This document shows, piece by piece, positions 28,000 to 36,680 of a stretch of DNA of 37,484 nucleotides. A model generated the notes under the pieces. It did not search any database and had not been told where the DNA came from. It saw nothing but the letters and a program-made list of their open reading frames with translations. Within the stretch, counting starts at the first letter, position 1; each line of letters opens with the position of its first letter. Where the stretch lies: the IMG/VR virus record IMGVR_UViG_3300048839_001871, positions 1 to 37,484 of that record. One strand, 5' to 3'. Both the position numbers and the translations under genes were made by a program. This DNA comes from a virus.

Positions 28000-29839
28000 G
28001 GCCTTCTCCCTGGTGATCGGCGGCATGGTCGCGGACAGTTTCCGCACCGCCATCGGCACCACTATGGGCGGAATCGACCGGGTCGGCAAGGGGCTGGGGG
28101 ACCTCCAGACCTCCTGGGCCCAGGTGGGCGCGGCCATCGGCGCCGGCTCCGGCATCGGCAAGCTGGTGAGCGTCGCCGGCGATTTCGAGCACAAGCTGGC
28201 CCAGGCCGGCGTCACGGCCGACCTGACTGCCGCCCAGGTGGCGGGGCTGCGCGACAAGATTCGCGGCCTGGCGGTCCCGGCCGAAACCAACCAGTCCATG
28301 GACCAACTGCTGGGGGCCTATACCGCCCTGGTCTCGGCGGGGCTCGGCCACGGTCAGGCGGTCGAATCCCTCCGCGCCCTGGGGCGGACGGCGACGGCGT
28401 CGGGTTCGAACATCGAGGACCTGGCCAAGACCGCCTTCCAGCTGGTGGATACCCTTGGGGTAGCGCCGGAGAATCTCTCGGCCGAACTGGACCGGCTCGC
28501 CTTTGCCGGCAAGAAGGGCGCGTTCGAACTCAAGGACATGGCCCAGCATTTTCCCGCCTTGGCCGCGCAGGCCAAGGAGTTGGGGCTGACCGGCACCGAG
28601 GCTGTCGCTACCCTGGCCAGCGCGTTGCAAATGGCCAAAAAAGGTGCCGCCGATCCGGCCGAAGCGGCCAACAACATGAAGAATTTCCTTATGAAGATCA
28701 CGTCGAAGGAAGCCCGGCAGAACTTCCAGAAATTCGGCGTCGACGTGACCAAGACCCTGAAGGAGGCGATGGAAAAAGGGGAGAACCCCTTCGAGGCGGT
28801 AGTCCGCATGATCGACAAGGCCCTGGGCACCGACAAGAACACCCGCAAGAACCGCCTTGGCGAACTGTTCGGCGACATGCAGGTGCAGCAGTTCCTGGTG
28901 CCCGTGCTTGGCAACATCAAGGGCCTCGAACAGTTGACGGCGGAAATCAAGGAGGCCAAGGGCACCGTCGACGCCGATTTCAAGACCATGATGGCCACCT
29001 TCAAAGAGTCGACTGCGGGGTTGGGCAATGCCATCGGGTCCCTGGGCGAGTCCATCGGCAAGTCGTTCCTGCCAATCCTCACCGGGGCGGCCACGGCCAT
29101 CACCCCTCTGGTTCAGGGTCTGGCGGACCTGGCCAACAAGGCCCCGGCCACCACCTTCGCCCTGACCGGCCTGGCGGCGGGGGCACTGGCCATCGGCCCG
29201 GCGTTGACCGGCATCCGCATCGGCATGGCGCTGATGTCCACCTCGGTGATCGGCAACTTCGTCACGGCGATCCGCGCCGGTTACGGGGTGATGACCGCCT
29301 TCAACCTGGTCTTGGCCGCCAATCCCATCGGCGCCGTGGTGGCGGCCGTGGGCCTGCTGGTGGCCGCCGGGACCTTGCTCTACGACAACTGGGAGCCCGT
29401 GTCGGCCTTCTTCAAGGGGCTGTGGGAGGACCTGGGCAAGGTCTGGGACACGGTCGGCAAAATCGGCTCGGCCATCGGCAAAGGCTTCGGCAAGCTGATC
29501 GGCCTGGACGGGACCGAGGGCAAGTCCCTGCCCGAGGGCTTCGGCGGGATGTTCGGCGGCAACACCGACGACGCCCGCGAGCGCCGCTACCGGGAGCGGC
29601 TCGCCGCCCTCAAGGACCCGGAGCGTCTCAATCGGTCGACCGAGGCCCTGGCCGCCGCCGGGGCGGGCATGTCTCCGGGGGCACCCCTGGGCCCCGTGGG
29701 CGCCGCCGGCGCCGCCGGCAAGGTGCAGGTCCAGGTCGACTTCGCCAACGCCCCCAAGGGCACCCGCGTCGCGGCCCGGAGCGATTCCGATGACATCGGC
29801 CTCGCCGCCAATCTCGGCTTCGCCATGGGGGGGCCTTAA
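27977..29839 (+). CDS. Tail tape measure protein
   Basis: A 620-residue protein of the TP901/PhageMin_Tail type. It determines tail length and helps DNA pass. Visible parts: an N-terminal Gly-rich region (FSLVIGGMVADSFRTAIGTT), the domain ADLTAAQVAGLRDKIRGLAV to EDLAKTAFQLVDTLGVAPEN with KEARQNFQKFGVDVTKTLKE, and hydrophobic membrane-like stretches at about 385-475 (TTFALTGLAAGALAIGPALT; ANPIGAVVAAVGLLVAAGTL). ATG 27977 is preferred because AAGAGGA (27961-27967) precedes it; ATG 27998 is an alternative. It is short for the family but consistent with a modest tail. Confidence 0.9.
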   Translation: MGFGTGSMAFSLVIGGMVADSFRTAIGTTMGGIDRVGKGLGDLQTSWAQVGAAIGAGSGIGKLVSVAGDFEHKLAQAGVTADLTAAQVAGLRDKIRGLAVPAETNQSMDQLLGAYTALVSAGLGHGQAVESLRALGRTATASGSNIEDLAKTAFQLVDTLGVAPENLSAELDRLAFAGKKGAFELKDMAQHFPALAAQAKELGLTGTEAVATLASALQMAKKGAADPAEAANNMKNFLMKITSKEARQNFQKFGVDVTKTLKEAMEKGENPFEAVVRMIDKALGTDKNTRKNRLGELFGDMQVQQFLVPVLGNIKGLEQLTAEIKEAKGTVDADFKTMMATFKESTAGLGNAIGSLGESIGKSFLPILTGAATAITPLVQGLADLANKAPATTFALTGLAAGALAIGPALTGIRIGMALMSTSVIGNFVTAIRAGYGVMTAFNLVLAANPIGAVVAAVGLLVAAGTLLYDNWEPVSAFFKGLWEDLGKVWDTVGKIGSAIGKGFGKLIGLDGTEGKSLPEGFGGMFGGNTDDARERRYRERLAALKDPERLNRSTEALAAAGAGMSPGAPLGPVGAAGAAGKVQVQVDFANAPKGTRVAARSDSDDIGLAANLGFAMGGP

Positions 29840-29840
29840 G

Positions 29841-31082
29841 ATGGCCACGACCCCCTCCGCCTGGCGCCAGTCGTTGCGTCCCGCCTCCTTCCGCGGCGTG
29901 CCCTTCCTGGTGCAGAGCCGCTCCCTTTCTGGCGGCCGGCGCACCACCAGCCACGAGTATCCGGGGCGCGACGAGCCCTACGTCGAGGACCTGGGCCGCA
30001 AGCAGCGTTCCTGGTCGGTCGAGGCCTTCGTCGTCGGGCCCGACTACATGGCCGCCCGCGACAAGCTGCTGGACGCCCTGGAGAAGGCGGGACCCGGCGA
30101 ATACGTCGACCGCTGGGGCATCGGGCATACCGTCCAGGTCACCGAGCTTCGGGTCTCGGAGCGGCAGGACCAGGGCGGCATGGCCGTCTTCTCGCTTTCC
30201 TTCGTCGAGGCCGGGGCCCAGGCCCTGCCCACCACGCGGGTCGACACCGGCGCCGCCACCCGGACGGCGGCCGACGCCGCGATTCCCTCCATTCTCGACG
30301 ACTTCGCCGGCCTCTTTTCGGTCCGGGGGCCGGAGCGGGTCCAGGCCGACGCCCTCACTCAACTGGATACGGCCCTGGCCACCGTCCAACGCCTGGCCTC
30401 CGGCCTGCCGTCGCCCTCCGTCTCCGGCCTTTCGGGCCTGATGCCGGCCGACGCCGGCAAGACCTTCGCCCTGCTGCGCCGGGTCTCCGCCCTGCGGTCC
30501 GGCCTGTCGCTGTCCCTGTTCCGACCGGCCGACCTGGGCAGCCAGGTGCAGTCCCTCTTCGCCGGCCTGGTGGGCTTGCAGCCCGCCGGGACCGCCCGTT
30601 ACGCCGCCGCCAAGGGCCTGGCCGCCTACGACGCGGCCTACGTTCCCCCGGCCGGCACGCTGACCACGGTGGCGTCCCGCACCGTGGCCAACCGCCTCGC
30701 CCTCGGCGCCCTGGTGCGCCGCTCCGCCCTCATCGAGGCGGCCAGGGCCTCGGCCGACCTGCCCTTCGCCGTCCACGACGATGCCGTCGCCGAGCGGACC
30801 TGGCTCTCCCGGTCCCTCGCCGCCGCCCTGAACGCCCCCGACCCTGTCTACCGGGCGATGACGGACTTGCGCATCAAGGCGGTCCGCGACATCACGGCGC
30901 GCGGCGCCGACCTGACCCGGCTGGCGGTCTTCACCCCGGCCCAGACCTTGCCGTCCCTTTACCTGGCCCAGCGGCTCTACGGCGATGCCGGGCGGGCCGC
31001 GGAAATCGTCGCCCGTAATCCCGGCCTCCGCCACCCCGGCTTCGTGCCGGGCGGCAATCCCTTGCAGGTGCTCCATGTCTAG
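29841..31082 (+). CDS. gpN-like tail/DNA circularisation protein
   Basis: A 413-residue protein with the DNA circularisation N-terminal domain (SWRQSLRP-like opening WRQSLRPASFRGVPFLVQSR, RTTSHEYPGRDEPYVEDLGR, KQRSWSVEAFVVGPDYMAAR, GEYVDRWGIGHTVQV). In Mu, gpN is a baseplate hub-related protein encoded after the tape measure. The C-terminal half is helical and Ala-rich. The ATG is one base after the tape measure stop, and the gene overlaps the gpP start by eight bases. Confidence 0.88.
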   Translation: MATTPSAWRQSLRPASFRGVPFLVQSRSLSGGRRTTSHEYPGRDEPYVEDLGRKQRSWSVEAFVVGPDYMAARDKLLDALEKAGPGEYVDRWGIGHTVQVTELRVSERQDQGGMAVFSLSFVEAGAQALPTTRVDTGAATRTAADAAIPSILDDFAGLFSVRGPERVQADALTQLDTALATVQRLASGLPSPSVSGLSGLMPADAGKTFALLRRVSALRSGLSLSLFRPADLGSQVQSLFAGLVGLQPAGTARYAAAKGLAAYDAAYVPPAGTLTTVASRTVANRLALGALVRRSALIEAARASADLPFAVHDDAVAERTWLSRSLAAALNAPDPVYRAMTDLRIKAVRDITARGADLTRLAVFTPAQTLPSLYLAQRLYGDAGRAAEIVARNPGLRHPGFVPGGNPLQVLHV

Positions 31083-32130
31083 TCCCGAGGTGACATTGAC
31101 CGTGGATGGCCAGGTCCACCGGGGCTGGCAGGAGGTGAGCGTCACCCTCTCCGTCGAGCGGTTGTCCGGCCAGTTCGACCTGACCCTGACGGATGCCTGG
31201 AGCGAGGGGGGAAAAATCATTCGGCGTTCCATCCGGCCGGGGTCCGCCTGCGCCCTGGCCCTCGCCGGCACCACGGTGGTTACCGGCTATGTCGACAAGG
31301 TCGCGCCCAGCTACGACGCCACCAGCCACCGCCTCAGCGTCTCCGGGCGGGACCGGACCGGAGACTTGGTGGATTGTTCCAGCGACCGGCAGGAGTTCCT
31401 CAAGCTCGACGCCGGGCAGATCGCCGCCCTGCTCTGCCAACCCTTCGGCATCCCGGTCACGTCCAGGGGCGACATGGGCAAGCCCTTCGGCCGCTACGCG
31501 GTCAACATCGGCGACACCTTCGGCCGCGCCATCGAGGAGATTTGCCGGCAAAGGGGACTCTGGGCCTATGCCGACGGCCAGGGCGGCCTGGTGCTGACCG
31601 ACCGGGTGGGCGGCATCGGCCCCGGCATCGTCCTGGTCAAGGGCTCCAACATCCTGGCCGGGGGCGCCGAGCTCGACTGGACCGACCGATTCTCCCATTA
31701 CATCGTCAAGGGCTCCCAGGAGGGCGCCGACGGCATGCCGGCCGACGAGCTGGCCAAATGGGTTGGCCAGGCATCCGACAATGCGGTGACCCGCCACCGG
31801 CCCCGCGTCACCCTGCACGAGCTGTCGTCGGAGGGTCCCGGCGTCCAGCCCCGTGCCGACCACGAGGCTCGCGTCAAGGCGGGCCGCTCCGCCCGCTATA
31901 GATATGAGGTGCAGGGCTGGACCGGGCAGTCCGGCATCCTGCGGCCCGGCCAGTCCGCCCATATGGGAGCCTACGGCGACGGCTGGACCGGAGCAGCCTC
32001 CAGTCAGACCTACGTCATATCCGAGGTGACCCTCACGCGGGGCGCCGGCGGCACGACCGCCGACCTCACCCTCATGCACCCGGCCGCCTTCGACAAGTTG
32101 GCCGAACCGACGGCGGGGGACTCCTGGTAA
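31075..32130 (+). CDS. Baseplate hub protein (Mu gpP)
   Basis: A 351-residue protein of the gpP/gp44 type: LTVDGQVHRGWQEVSVTLSV, GTTVVTGYVDKVAPSYDATS, LSVSGRDRTGDLVDCS, AIEEICRQRGLWAYADGQGG, WTDRFSHYIVKGSQEG. Beta-barrel repeats resemble gp27-like hub proteins that sit above the spike. The stop overlaps the gp45 ATG at 32130. Confidence 0.9.
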   Translation: MSSPEVTLTVDGQVHRGWQEVSVTLSVERLSGQFDLTLTDAWSEGGKIIRRSIRPGSACALALAGTTVVTGYVDKVAPSYDATSHRLSVSGRDRTGDLVDCSSDRQEFLKLDAGQIAALLCQPFGIPVTSRGDMGKPFGRYAVNIGDTFGRAIEEICRQRGLWAYADGQGGLVLTDRVGGIGPGIVLVKGSNILAGGAELDWTDRFSHYIVKGSQEGADGMPADELAKWVGQASDNAVTRHRPRVTLHELSSEGPGVQPRADHEARVKAGRSARYRYEVQGWTGQSGILRPGQSAHMGAYGDGWTGAASSQTYVISEVTLTRGAGGTTADLTLMHPAAFDKLAEPTAGDSW

Positions 32131-32720
32131 TGGACCTCCGCGCCCTTTCCCGCCTGTTGGAGCCCGTCGTCAACCGCCTCCGCCTGCTGGTCGGGCGGGG
32201 GCACCTGACCCGCGTCAACGACGCCACCGCCGTCCAGACGGTCCAGGCGGTCTTCCTGGCCGGGGAAACGCACGAGGGCATGGAGCGGTTGCAGCAGTAC
32301 GGCTTCACCAGTCACCCCCATCCGGGCGGGGCCACCGAGACCCTGGCCCTGTTCGTCGGCGGCGATAGGGGCAACGGCGTGGTCATCTGTGCCGGGGACC
32401 GGCAATACCGCCTGCGGCCGCTGGCGGAGGGCGAGGTGGCCCTCTACGACGACCTCGGGCAGGTGGTGCATCTCCGCCGCGGGGGCATCCTCATCGACAG
32501 CCCGCTCAACGTCACGGTGCGGGCGGGGGAAATCCTGCGCCTCGAAGGCCGGGAGGTCCACCTGCACGCCCAGGAAAAGTACCGCTGGGACGTCAACGGC
32601 CATGGCCAGGTCTGGTGGCCGAACAAGGTGGACAGCTGGACCATCGGCGCGGTGGGCGGCCAGTCCTTCCCCATCAGCCCGGCGGAAATCGAGGGAGCGA
32701 GCGGCAAATGGCCGACCTAG
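32130..32720 (+). CDS. Baseplate spike protein (Mu gp45/gpV-like)
   Basis: A 196-residue protein with an N-terminal OB-fold part (VQTVQAVFLAGETHEGMERL, QQYGFTSHPHPGG) and a C-terminal beta-helix-like part (VVHLRRGGILIDSPLNVTVR, AGEILRLEGREVHLHAQEKY), matching Mu gp45, the membrane-piercing spike. The tip in Mu binds metal through histidines; HLHAQ is visible here, but I cannot assign ligands. It overlaps the next gene by 13 bases. Confidence 0.9.
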   Translation: MDLRALSRLLEPVVNRLRLLVGRGHLTRVNDATAVQTVQAVFLAGETHEGMERLQQYGFTSHPHPGGATETLALFVGGDRGNGVVICAGDRQYRLRPLAEGEVALYDDLGQVVHLRRGGILIDSPLNVTVRAGEILRLEGREVHLHAQEKYRWDVNGHGQVWWPNKVDSWTIGAVGGQSFPISPAEIEGASGKWPT

Positions 32721-33178
32721 GTCTCGACTTTGTCAGCAACGGCCAGGCCTTCTTCTGCGACCTGGCCCCCGGTTCCAAGGGCGGCCTCGCCCTCGACGGG
32801 ACGCTGCGTTCGGCCGTGCTGGTCTCCCTCTTCACCGACCGCCGCGCCAACGCCGACGACACACTGCCGGACGGCGGCACCGACCGGCGCGGCTTCTGGG
32901 GCGACATCATCGCGCCCGACCAGCTGCCCGAGGGCAGCCGGCGGCCGCTCGGCTCCCGGCTCTGGTTGCTGGCGCGCGAAAAGCAGACCGACGAGACCCG
33001 GCACCGGGCCGAGGCCTATGCCGCCGAGGCCCTGCAATGGCTGATCGACGACGGCATTGCCGCCGCCGTGACGGTACGGGGCGAGTGGGTGGCCAGGGGC
33101 GTCCTGGCCCTGGCCATCGCCATCACCCGGCCGGGCGCCGTGCCCGAACGCTACACCGAGCTCTGGAGGCTGGCATGA
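32708..33178 (+). CDS. Baseplate wedge protein (Mu gp46, gp25/W-like)
   Basis: A 156-residue protein: ALDGTLRSAVLVSLFTDRRA, NADDTLPDGGTDRRGFWGD, LGSRLWLLAREKQTDETRHR, EAYAAEALQWLIDDGIAAAV. This is the GP46 family. It corresponds to the T4 gp25-type wedge component. It overlaps both neighbours, typical of the baseplate operon. Confidence 0.9.
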   Translation: MADLGLDFVSNGQAFFCDLAPGSKGGLALDGTLRSAVLVSLFTDRRANADDTLPDGGTDRRGFWGDIIAPDQLPEGSRRPLGSRLWLLAREKQTDETRHRAEAYAAEALQWLIDDGIAAAVTVRGEWVARGVLALAIAITRPGAVPERYTELWRLA

Positions 33179-34239
33179 CCGGGGACAACCGCTTCGCCCG
33201 CCCGACCCTCACCGACTTGGTGCGCCGCGCGGAAGGGGAGATGGACAGCCGCCTGCCCGGCGGCGATGCCCGCCTGGCCGGCTCCGTCCTCAACGTGCTG
33301 GCCCGTGTGCAGGCCGGCGGCGCCCACGAGCTCTTCGGGTTCCTCGACCGCACTTGGCCGGAACGCTTCGTCCATTCGGCCTCGGCCGATTTCCTGGTCT
33401 ACCATGCGGCGGTCTGGGGCATCGCCCGCGTGCCGGCGACGGCGGCCGAAGGGACGCTCACCCTGGACGGTACCGCCGGCACCGTCATCCCGGCCGACAC
33501 CCCCCTGCAACGGGGCGACGGGGTCGAATACGTCACCACGGCCGAGGCCGTCCTGCCGGCTGCCGTTCCCGTCGTCGCGGTCCTGCCCGGCACGGCCGGC
33601 AACACGGCCGAAGGGGTCGCGCTGTCGCTCACTTCCCCCATCGCCGGGGCGGCGGCGCGCGGCGCCGTGGCCGCCCCCGGATTGACGGGCGGGGAGGAGG
33701 CCGAGGCCGACGAATCGCTCCGGTCCCGCCTGCTCACCCGGATTCAGGAGCCCCCCCACGGCGGCGCCCACTTCGACTATGTCGCCTGGGCTCTCCAGGT
33801 GGCGGGCGTGACGCGGGCCTGGGTCAAGCCCCTGTGGATGGGGCTCGGCACCGTCGGCGTGACTTTCGTGATGGATGGGCGGGCCGACATCATCCCGACG
33901 GCGGAGGACCTGGCCGCCGTCCATGAGTATCTCGAGCAGGCCCGGCCCGTCACCGCCGAGCTGGTGGTCTTCGCGCCCGTCCCGGTCGTGGTGGACTTCG
34001 ACATCCGCCTTGACCCCAATACGCAAGCCGTCAGGGACGCCGTCGAGGTCGAAATCCGCGACCTCTTCGCTCGCGAGGCGGCCCTGGGCGCAGACCTGCT
34101 CATCAGCCATGTCCGGGAGGCCGTGAGCCTGGCCGCCGGGGAACACGACCATACCGTCCTGGCGCCGTCGGCCGACGTGGTCATCGCGGCCAACCAGATC
34201 GCCGTGGTGGGCGGGTTCACCTTCTCGGGGGGCGCATAA
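33175..34239 (+). CDS. Baseplate J-like protein (Mu gp47)
   Basis: A 354-residue baseplate J-like protein: PTLTDLVRRAEGEMDSRLPG, LDRTWPERFVHSASADFL, GTAGTVIPADTPLQRGDGVE, LPGTAGNTAEGVALSLTSPI, ADESLRSRLLTRIQEPPHGG, DYVAWALQVAGVTRAWVKP. It forms the wedge with gp46 and gp48. Full length; no defects seen. Confidence 0.92.
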   Translation: MTGDNRFARPTLTDLVRRAEGEMDSRLPGGDARLAGSVLNVLARVQAGGAHELFGFLDRTWPERFVHSASADFLVYHAAVWGIARVPATAAEGTLTLDGTAGTVIPADTPLQRGDGVEYVTTAEAVLPAAVPVVAVLPGTAGNTAEGVALSLTSPIAGAAARGAVAAPGLTGGEEAEADESLRSRLLTRIQEPPHGGAHFDYVAWALQVAGVTRAWVKPLWMGLGTVGVTFVMDGRADIIPTAEDLAAVHEYLEQARPVTAELVVFAPVPVVVDFDIRLDPNTQAVRDAVEVEIRDLFAREAALGADLLISHVREAVSLAAGEHDHTVLAPSADVVIAANQIAVVGGFTFSGGA

Positions 34240-34240
34240 G

Positions 34241-34843
34241 ATGACCGTCCCCGTGCAACGCGCCGCGCCCGACCTTTATCGCCGGATGCTGGCGGCCCTC
34301 CTGCCGCCCGGCGCCGCCTGGCCCCGCGACCCGGACAGCAACATGGGACGGCTGCTGGACGCGGCCGCCCAGGAACTGGCCCGCGTCCACAACCGGCAGG
34401 TCGACCTGGTGGAGGAGGACGACCCGCGCACGGCGTCCGAGCTGCTGGGCGCCTGGGAGACCGAGGTCGGCCTCCCCGACCTCTGCACCGGGGCGGAGGG
34501 CGCGACGGTCCAGGAGCGCCGCCAGGCGGTCCACGCCAAGCTGACCAGCCGGGGCGGGCAGAGCCGGGCCTATTTCATCGCCCTGGCCCGGAGCCTGGGC
34601 TATGAGGTGACCATCAAGGAGTTCCGCCCCTTGCGGGCCGGATTCAAGGCGGGAGCGCCCTGCTGCGACACTCCCTGGCAGTTCGTCTGGCGGGTCCAGG
34701 CGCCGGCGGCCACGGTGCGCCGGTTCACGGCCGGCTCCAAGGCCGGGGAACCCCTGGCCGCCTGGGGCAACAAGACCCTCGAATGCGCCTGCCGCCGACG
34801 CGCGCCGGCCCATACCCTCGTGCAATTCGGCTACGGAGGCTGA
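34241..34843 (+). CDS. Baseplate/tail protein gp48 (DUF2313, YmfQ-like)
   Basis: A 200-residue protein: RMLAALLPPGAAWPRDPDSN, LLDAAAQELARVHNRQVDLV, DDPRTASELLGAWETEVGLP, DLCTGAEGATVQERRQAVHA. This matches the YmfQ/DUF2313 family, tail protein I-like, which links baseplate and fibres. The C-terminus has several cysteines (CCDTPW, LECACRR), usual in this family. It is followed by the fibre gene four bases later. Confidence 0.9.
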   Translation: MTVPVQRAAPDLYRRMLAALLPPGAAWPRDPDSNMGRLLDAAAQELARVHNRQVDLVEEDDPRTASELLGAWETEVGLPDLCTGAEGATVQERRQAVHAKLTSRGGQSRAYFIALARSLGYEVTIKEFRPLRAGFKAGAPCCDTPWQFVWRVQAPAATVRRFTAGSKAGEPLAAWGNKTLECACRRRAPAHTLVQFGYGG

Positions 34844-34847
34844 TCTC

Positions 34848-36131
34848 ATGTATCGCATCGACAACGGCACCGCCGCCCAGGCCCTCCCCGACCCGACGCC
34901 GCCCGGCGAACGGCCCGACGGCTACTTCACCGCTGGGGACCCGGCGGGAGCCACCCCCGCCACCGACGTCGACGCCGAATGGCTCAACATGACACAAGAA
35001 GAGCTTTCCAACGTCATCGAGGGCGCCGGCATCGGCCTCGACAAGTCCGACCGCGCCCAGCTGCTGGCAGCCATCAACGCCCTCATCGCCGCCGCCGCGC
35101 CCAACCTCGGCACCGCCGCCTACAAGGACTGGGGCAACGGCATCGGCCAGCTGCCCGAGGTCGAGGCCGCCACCGGCAAGCTCAACCCGGCCATCATACC
35201 CACCACGGCTGCCGATGCTCTCTACGAGCAGATCCTGGCGAACACGGCCCTGGACGCCGAGGTCAACGGCGTCGGCCTGCGGGTACTCGACGCCCTGGCC
35301 GACCCTTACGTGGACACCTCTGGCATCGACGCCGGCCTGTCATCGGGTTGGACGCACGACGCCGCCAACAAGCTGGTGCACAACCCCGGCCAGACGGGAG
35401 GATACGGACCCGACCTCATCGATGGCACGCAGACCTATACGGCAAGTTCGTATACCGGCGCGCCGCCGCCCAACGCGGCGGATGGCACGACCGCGACGGT
35501 CTGGGGCAGCAACAACCAGACGGTGGCCTGGTGGCAGGTGCAATTTCAGACGGGCAAGACCATCGGCAAGTGGCGCGGCTATTTAACGGCGAACGTCACG
35601 ATCACCCAAATCCGGACATTGGCCTCGCTCGACGGCGCCAATTTCGTCGTCATTGATACCTGGGCCGGCAGCTTTACCGCCGGAAACTGGTACGAGCGCG
35701 AGGTTGTCAACAGCACAGCTTACCTATATTGGCGCGTCGAAACGACAATGGGAACGACGGCGAACCACGGCTGGGGCGAGGTCGAGATGTACGAGTCCTT
35801 GCCGCCCCTGAACCCGCCCGCCATGACCCTGGTCTCCAATCCCGAGACGACCTTCGCGACGCCCTCGGTCGGGGCGATGCTGGCCATCATCCAGCCGGTC
35901 GACGCGGTGACCTACGGCACCGATGTGACGGGGCTGATGCGGCGGGCCGAGGCCGAGGCCTGGGAGGACGTGCCCCTAACCAAGATCGGCACCACCAAGG
36001 AGGGCTACGATCTGGTCTTCGGCCTCGTCACCTTCGCCGGAACCTCGGGCACGGCACTTAGGCGTCGGCTCGACGTCGCGGCCGGGAAGGAGATCAAGGT
36101 CCACTGCTCGCTCATGGATGGGAGGGTCTAA
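34848..36131 (+). CDS. Tail fibre with discoidin-like domain
   Basis: A 427-residue fibre. The N-terminal attachment part (YRIDNGTAAQALPDPTPPGE, DGYFTAGDPAGATPATDVDA, EWLNMTQEELSNVIEGAGI) is typical of Mu-like fibres. Residues of about 195-317 (TYTASSYTGAPPPNAADGTT, ATVWGSNNQTVAWWQVQFQT, ANVTITQIRTLASLDGANFV, GNWYEREVVNSTAYLYWRV, GWGEVEMYES) form an F5/8 type C (discoidin)-like carbohydrate-binding fold. This section is visibly richer in A/T than its surroundings, suggesting module exchange. It likely determines host range. Confidence 0.82.
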   Translation: MYRIDNGTAAQALPDPTPPGERPDGYFTAGDPAGATPATDVDAEWLNMTQEELSNVIEGAGIGLDKSDRAQLLAAINALIAAAAPNLGTAAYKDWGNGIGQLPEVEAATGKLNPAIIPTTAADALYEQILANTALDAEVNGVGLRVLDALADPYVDTSGIDAGLSSGWTHDAANKLVHNPGQTGGYGPDLIDGTQTYTASSYTGAPPPNAADGTTATVWGSNNQTVAWWQVQFQTGKTIGKWRGYLTANVTITQIRTLASLDGANFVVIDTWAGSFTAGNWYEREVVNSTAYLYWRVETTMGTTANHGWGEVEMYESLPPLNPPAMTLVSNPETTFATPSVGAMLAIIQPVDAVTYGTDVTGLMRRAEAEAWEDVPLTKIGTTKEGYDLVFGLVTFAGTSGTALRRRLDVAAGKEIKVHCSLMDGRV

Positions 36132-36134
36132 TTA

Positions 36135-36545
36135 ATGGCCGACATCATCGCCACCGCCACCGCCGGCGCCTCGCGCCGCGCCGCCGCCCAGGCCCTCGTC
36201 GACCAGCGGGCCGAGATGGCCCGTGCTCGGTTCGTCACGCCCGGAGAGATCAAGCAGGCGATCTACGGGCAAAAGGCCGTCGAGGCCGACCGCCTGGCCT
36301 CCGACGCCAGTCCAGATGCAGCGAACTATCCGCTGCTGGCCCCCGAGGCCGCCGCCCTGGGCGTCACGCTGGTTGACCTGGGCGCCACCGTCCGGGCCAA
36401 GCGTGACGCCTGGCTGGCCGCCGCCGGCCAGATCGAGGCCCTCTGCCAGGTCGCCAAGGCCTCGATCGAGGGCCTGCCCGCCGATGCCCCGGCCTCCGAC
36501 TACTGGACCATCATCGCCGCCATCGCCTGGCCTTTGCCGGCCTAG
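36135..36545 (+). CDS. Probable tail fibre assembly protein
   Basis: A 136-residue helical protein (ASRRAAAQALVDQRAEMARA, RFVTPGEIKQAIYGQKAVEA, ATVRAKRDAWLAAAGQIEAL, CQVAKASIEGLPADAPASD). The 'v.akr.awl.a...ie......a...i' segment resembles DUF4376/fibre chaperone C-termini. It follows the fibre by three bases, which fits a chaperone for it. Assignment is from position and weak pattern. Confidence 0.55.
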   Translation: MADIIATATAGASRRAAAQALVDQRAEMARARFVTPGEIKQAIYGQKAVEADRLASDASPDAANYPLLAPEAAALGVTLVDLGATVRAKRDAWLAAAGQIEALCQVAKASIEGLPADAPASDYWTIIAAIAWPLPA

Positions 36546-36561
36546 AGCCGGCCGGGGCGGG

Positions 36562-36588
36562 GGTTGGGGCGCTGGAACGCCCCGAACC
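36562..36588 (+). terminator. Hairpin after the fibre cassette
   Basis: GGGGCG (36566-36571) and CGCCCC (36578-36583) pair around CTGGAA, extended by GGTT/AACC with one bulge. It ends the tail operon but lacks a clear T-tract. The 135 bases up to the methyltransferase contain a second hairpin and no gene. Confidence 0.4.
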
Positions 36589-36631
36589 GGGAGTTGGACC
36601 CTCCCAGGCCGTAACCGGCCGATCACGGCCA

Positions 36632-36656
36632 TCCCGCCACCCCGTACAGGGCGGGA
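36632..36656 (+). promoter_or_regulatory. Hairpin just upstream of the methyltransferase
   Basis: TCCCGCC (36632-36638) and GGCGGGA (36650-36656) pair perfectly around an 11-base loop, ending eight bases before the AAGGAG (36664-36669) of the methyltransferase gene. It could affect translation or end an upstream transcript. In Mu the equivalent modification genes are tightly controlled, so the position is suggestive only. Confidence 0.35.
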
Positions 36657-36680
36657 GGAGAATGAAGGAGCAGGGACATC

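Noticed and set aside
29660-29715. Another copy of the G-rich repeat in the tape measure gene
   Set aside because: The sequence is G/C-rich and partly similar (CTCCGGGGGCACCCCTGGGC), but the match is short and the encoded Gly/Ala/Pro linker is normal for this protein.
25328-29947. Very long leftward open frame (about 1,500 codons) opposite the tail genes
   Set aside because: It is a by-product of high GC with G/C-ending codons on the opposite strand; its translation is low-complexity (runs of G, R, H, Q, V) and the rightward tail genes here are unmistakable.
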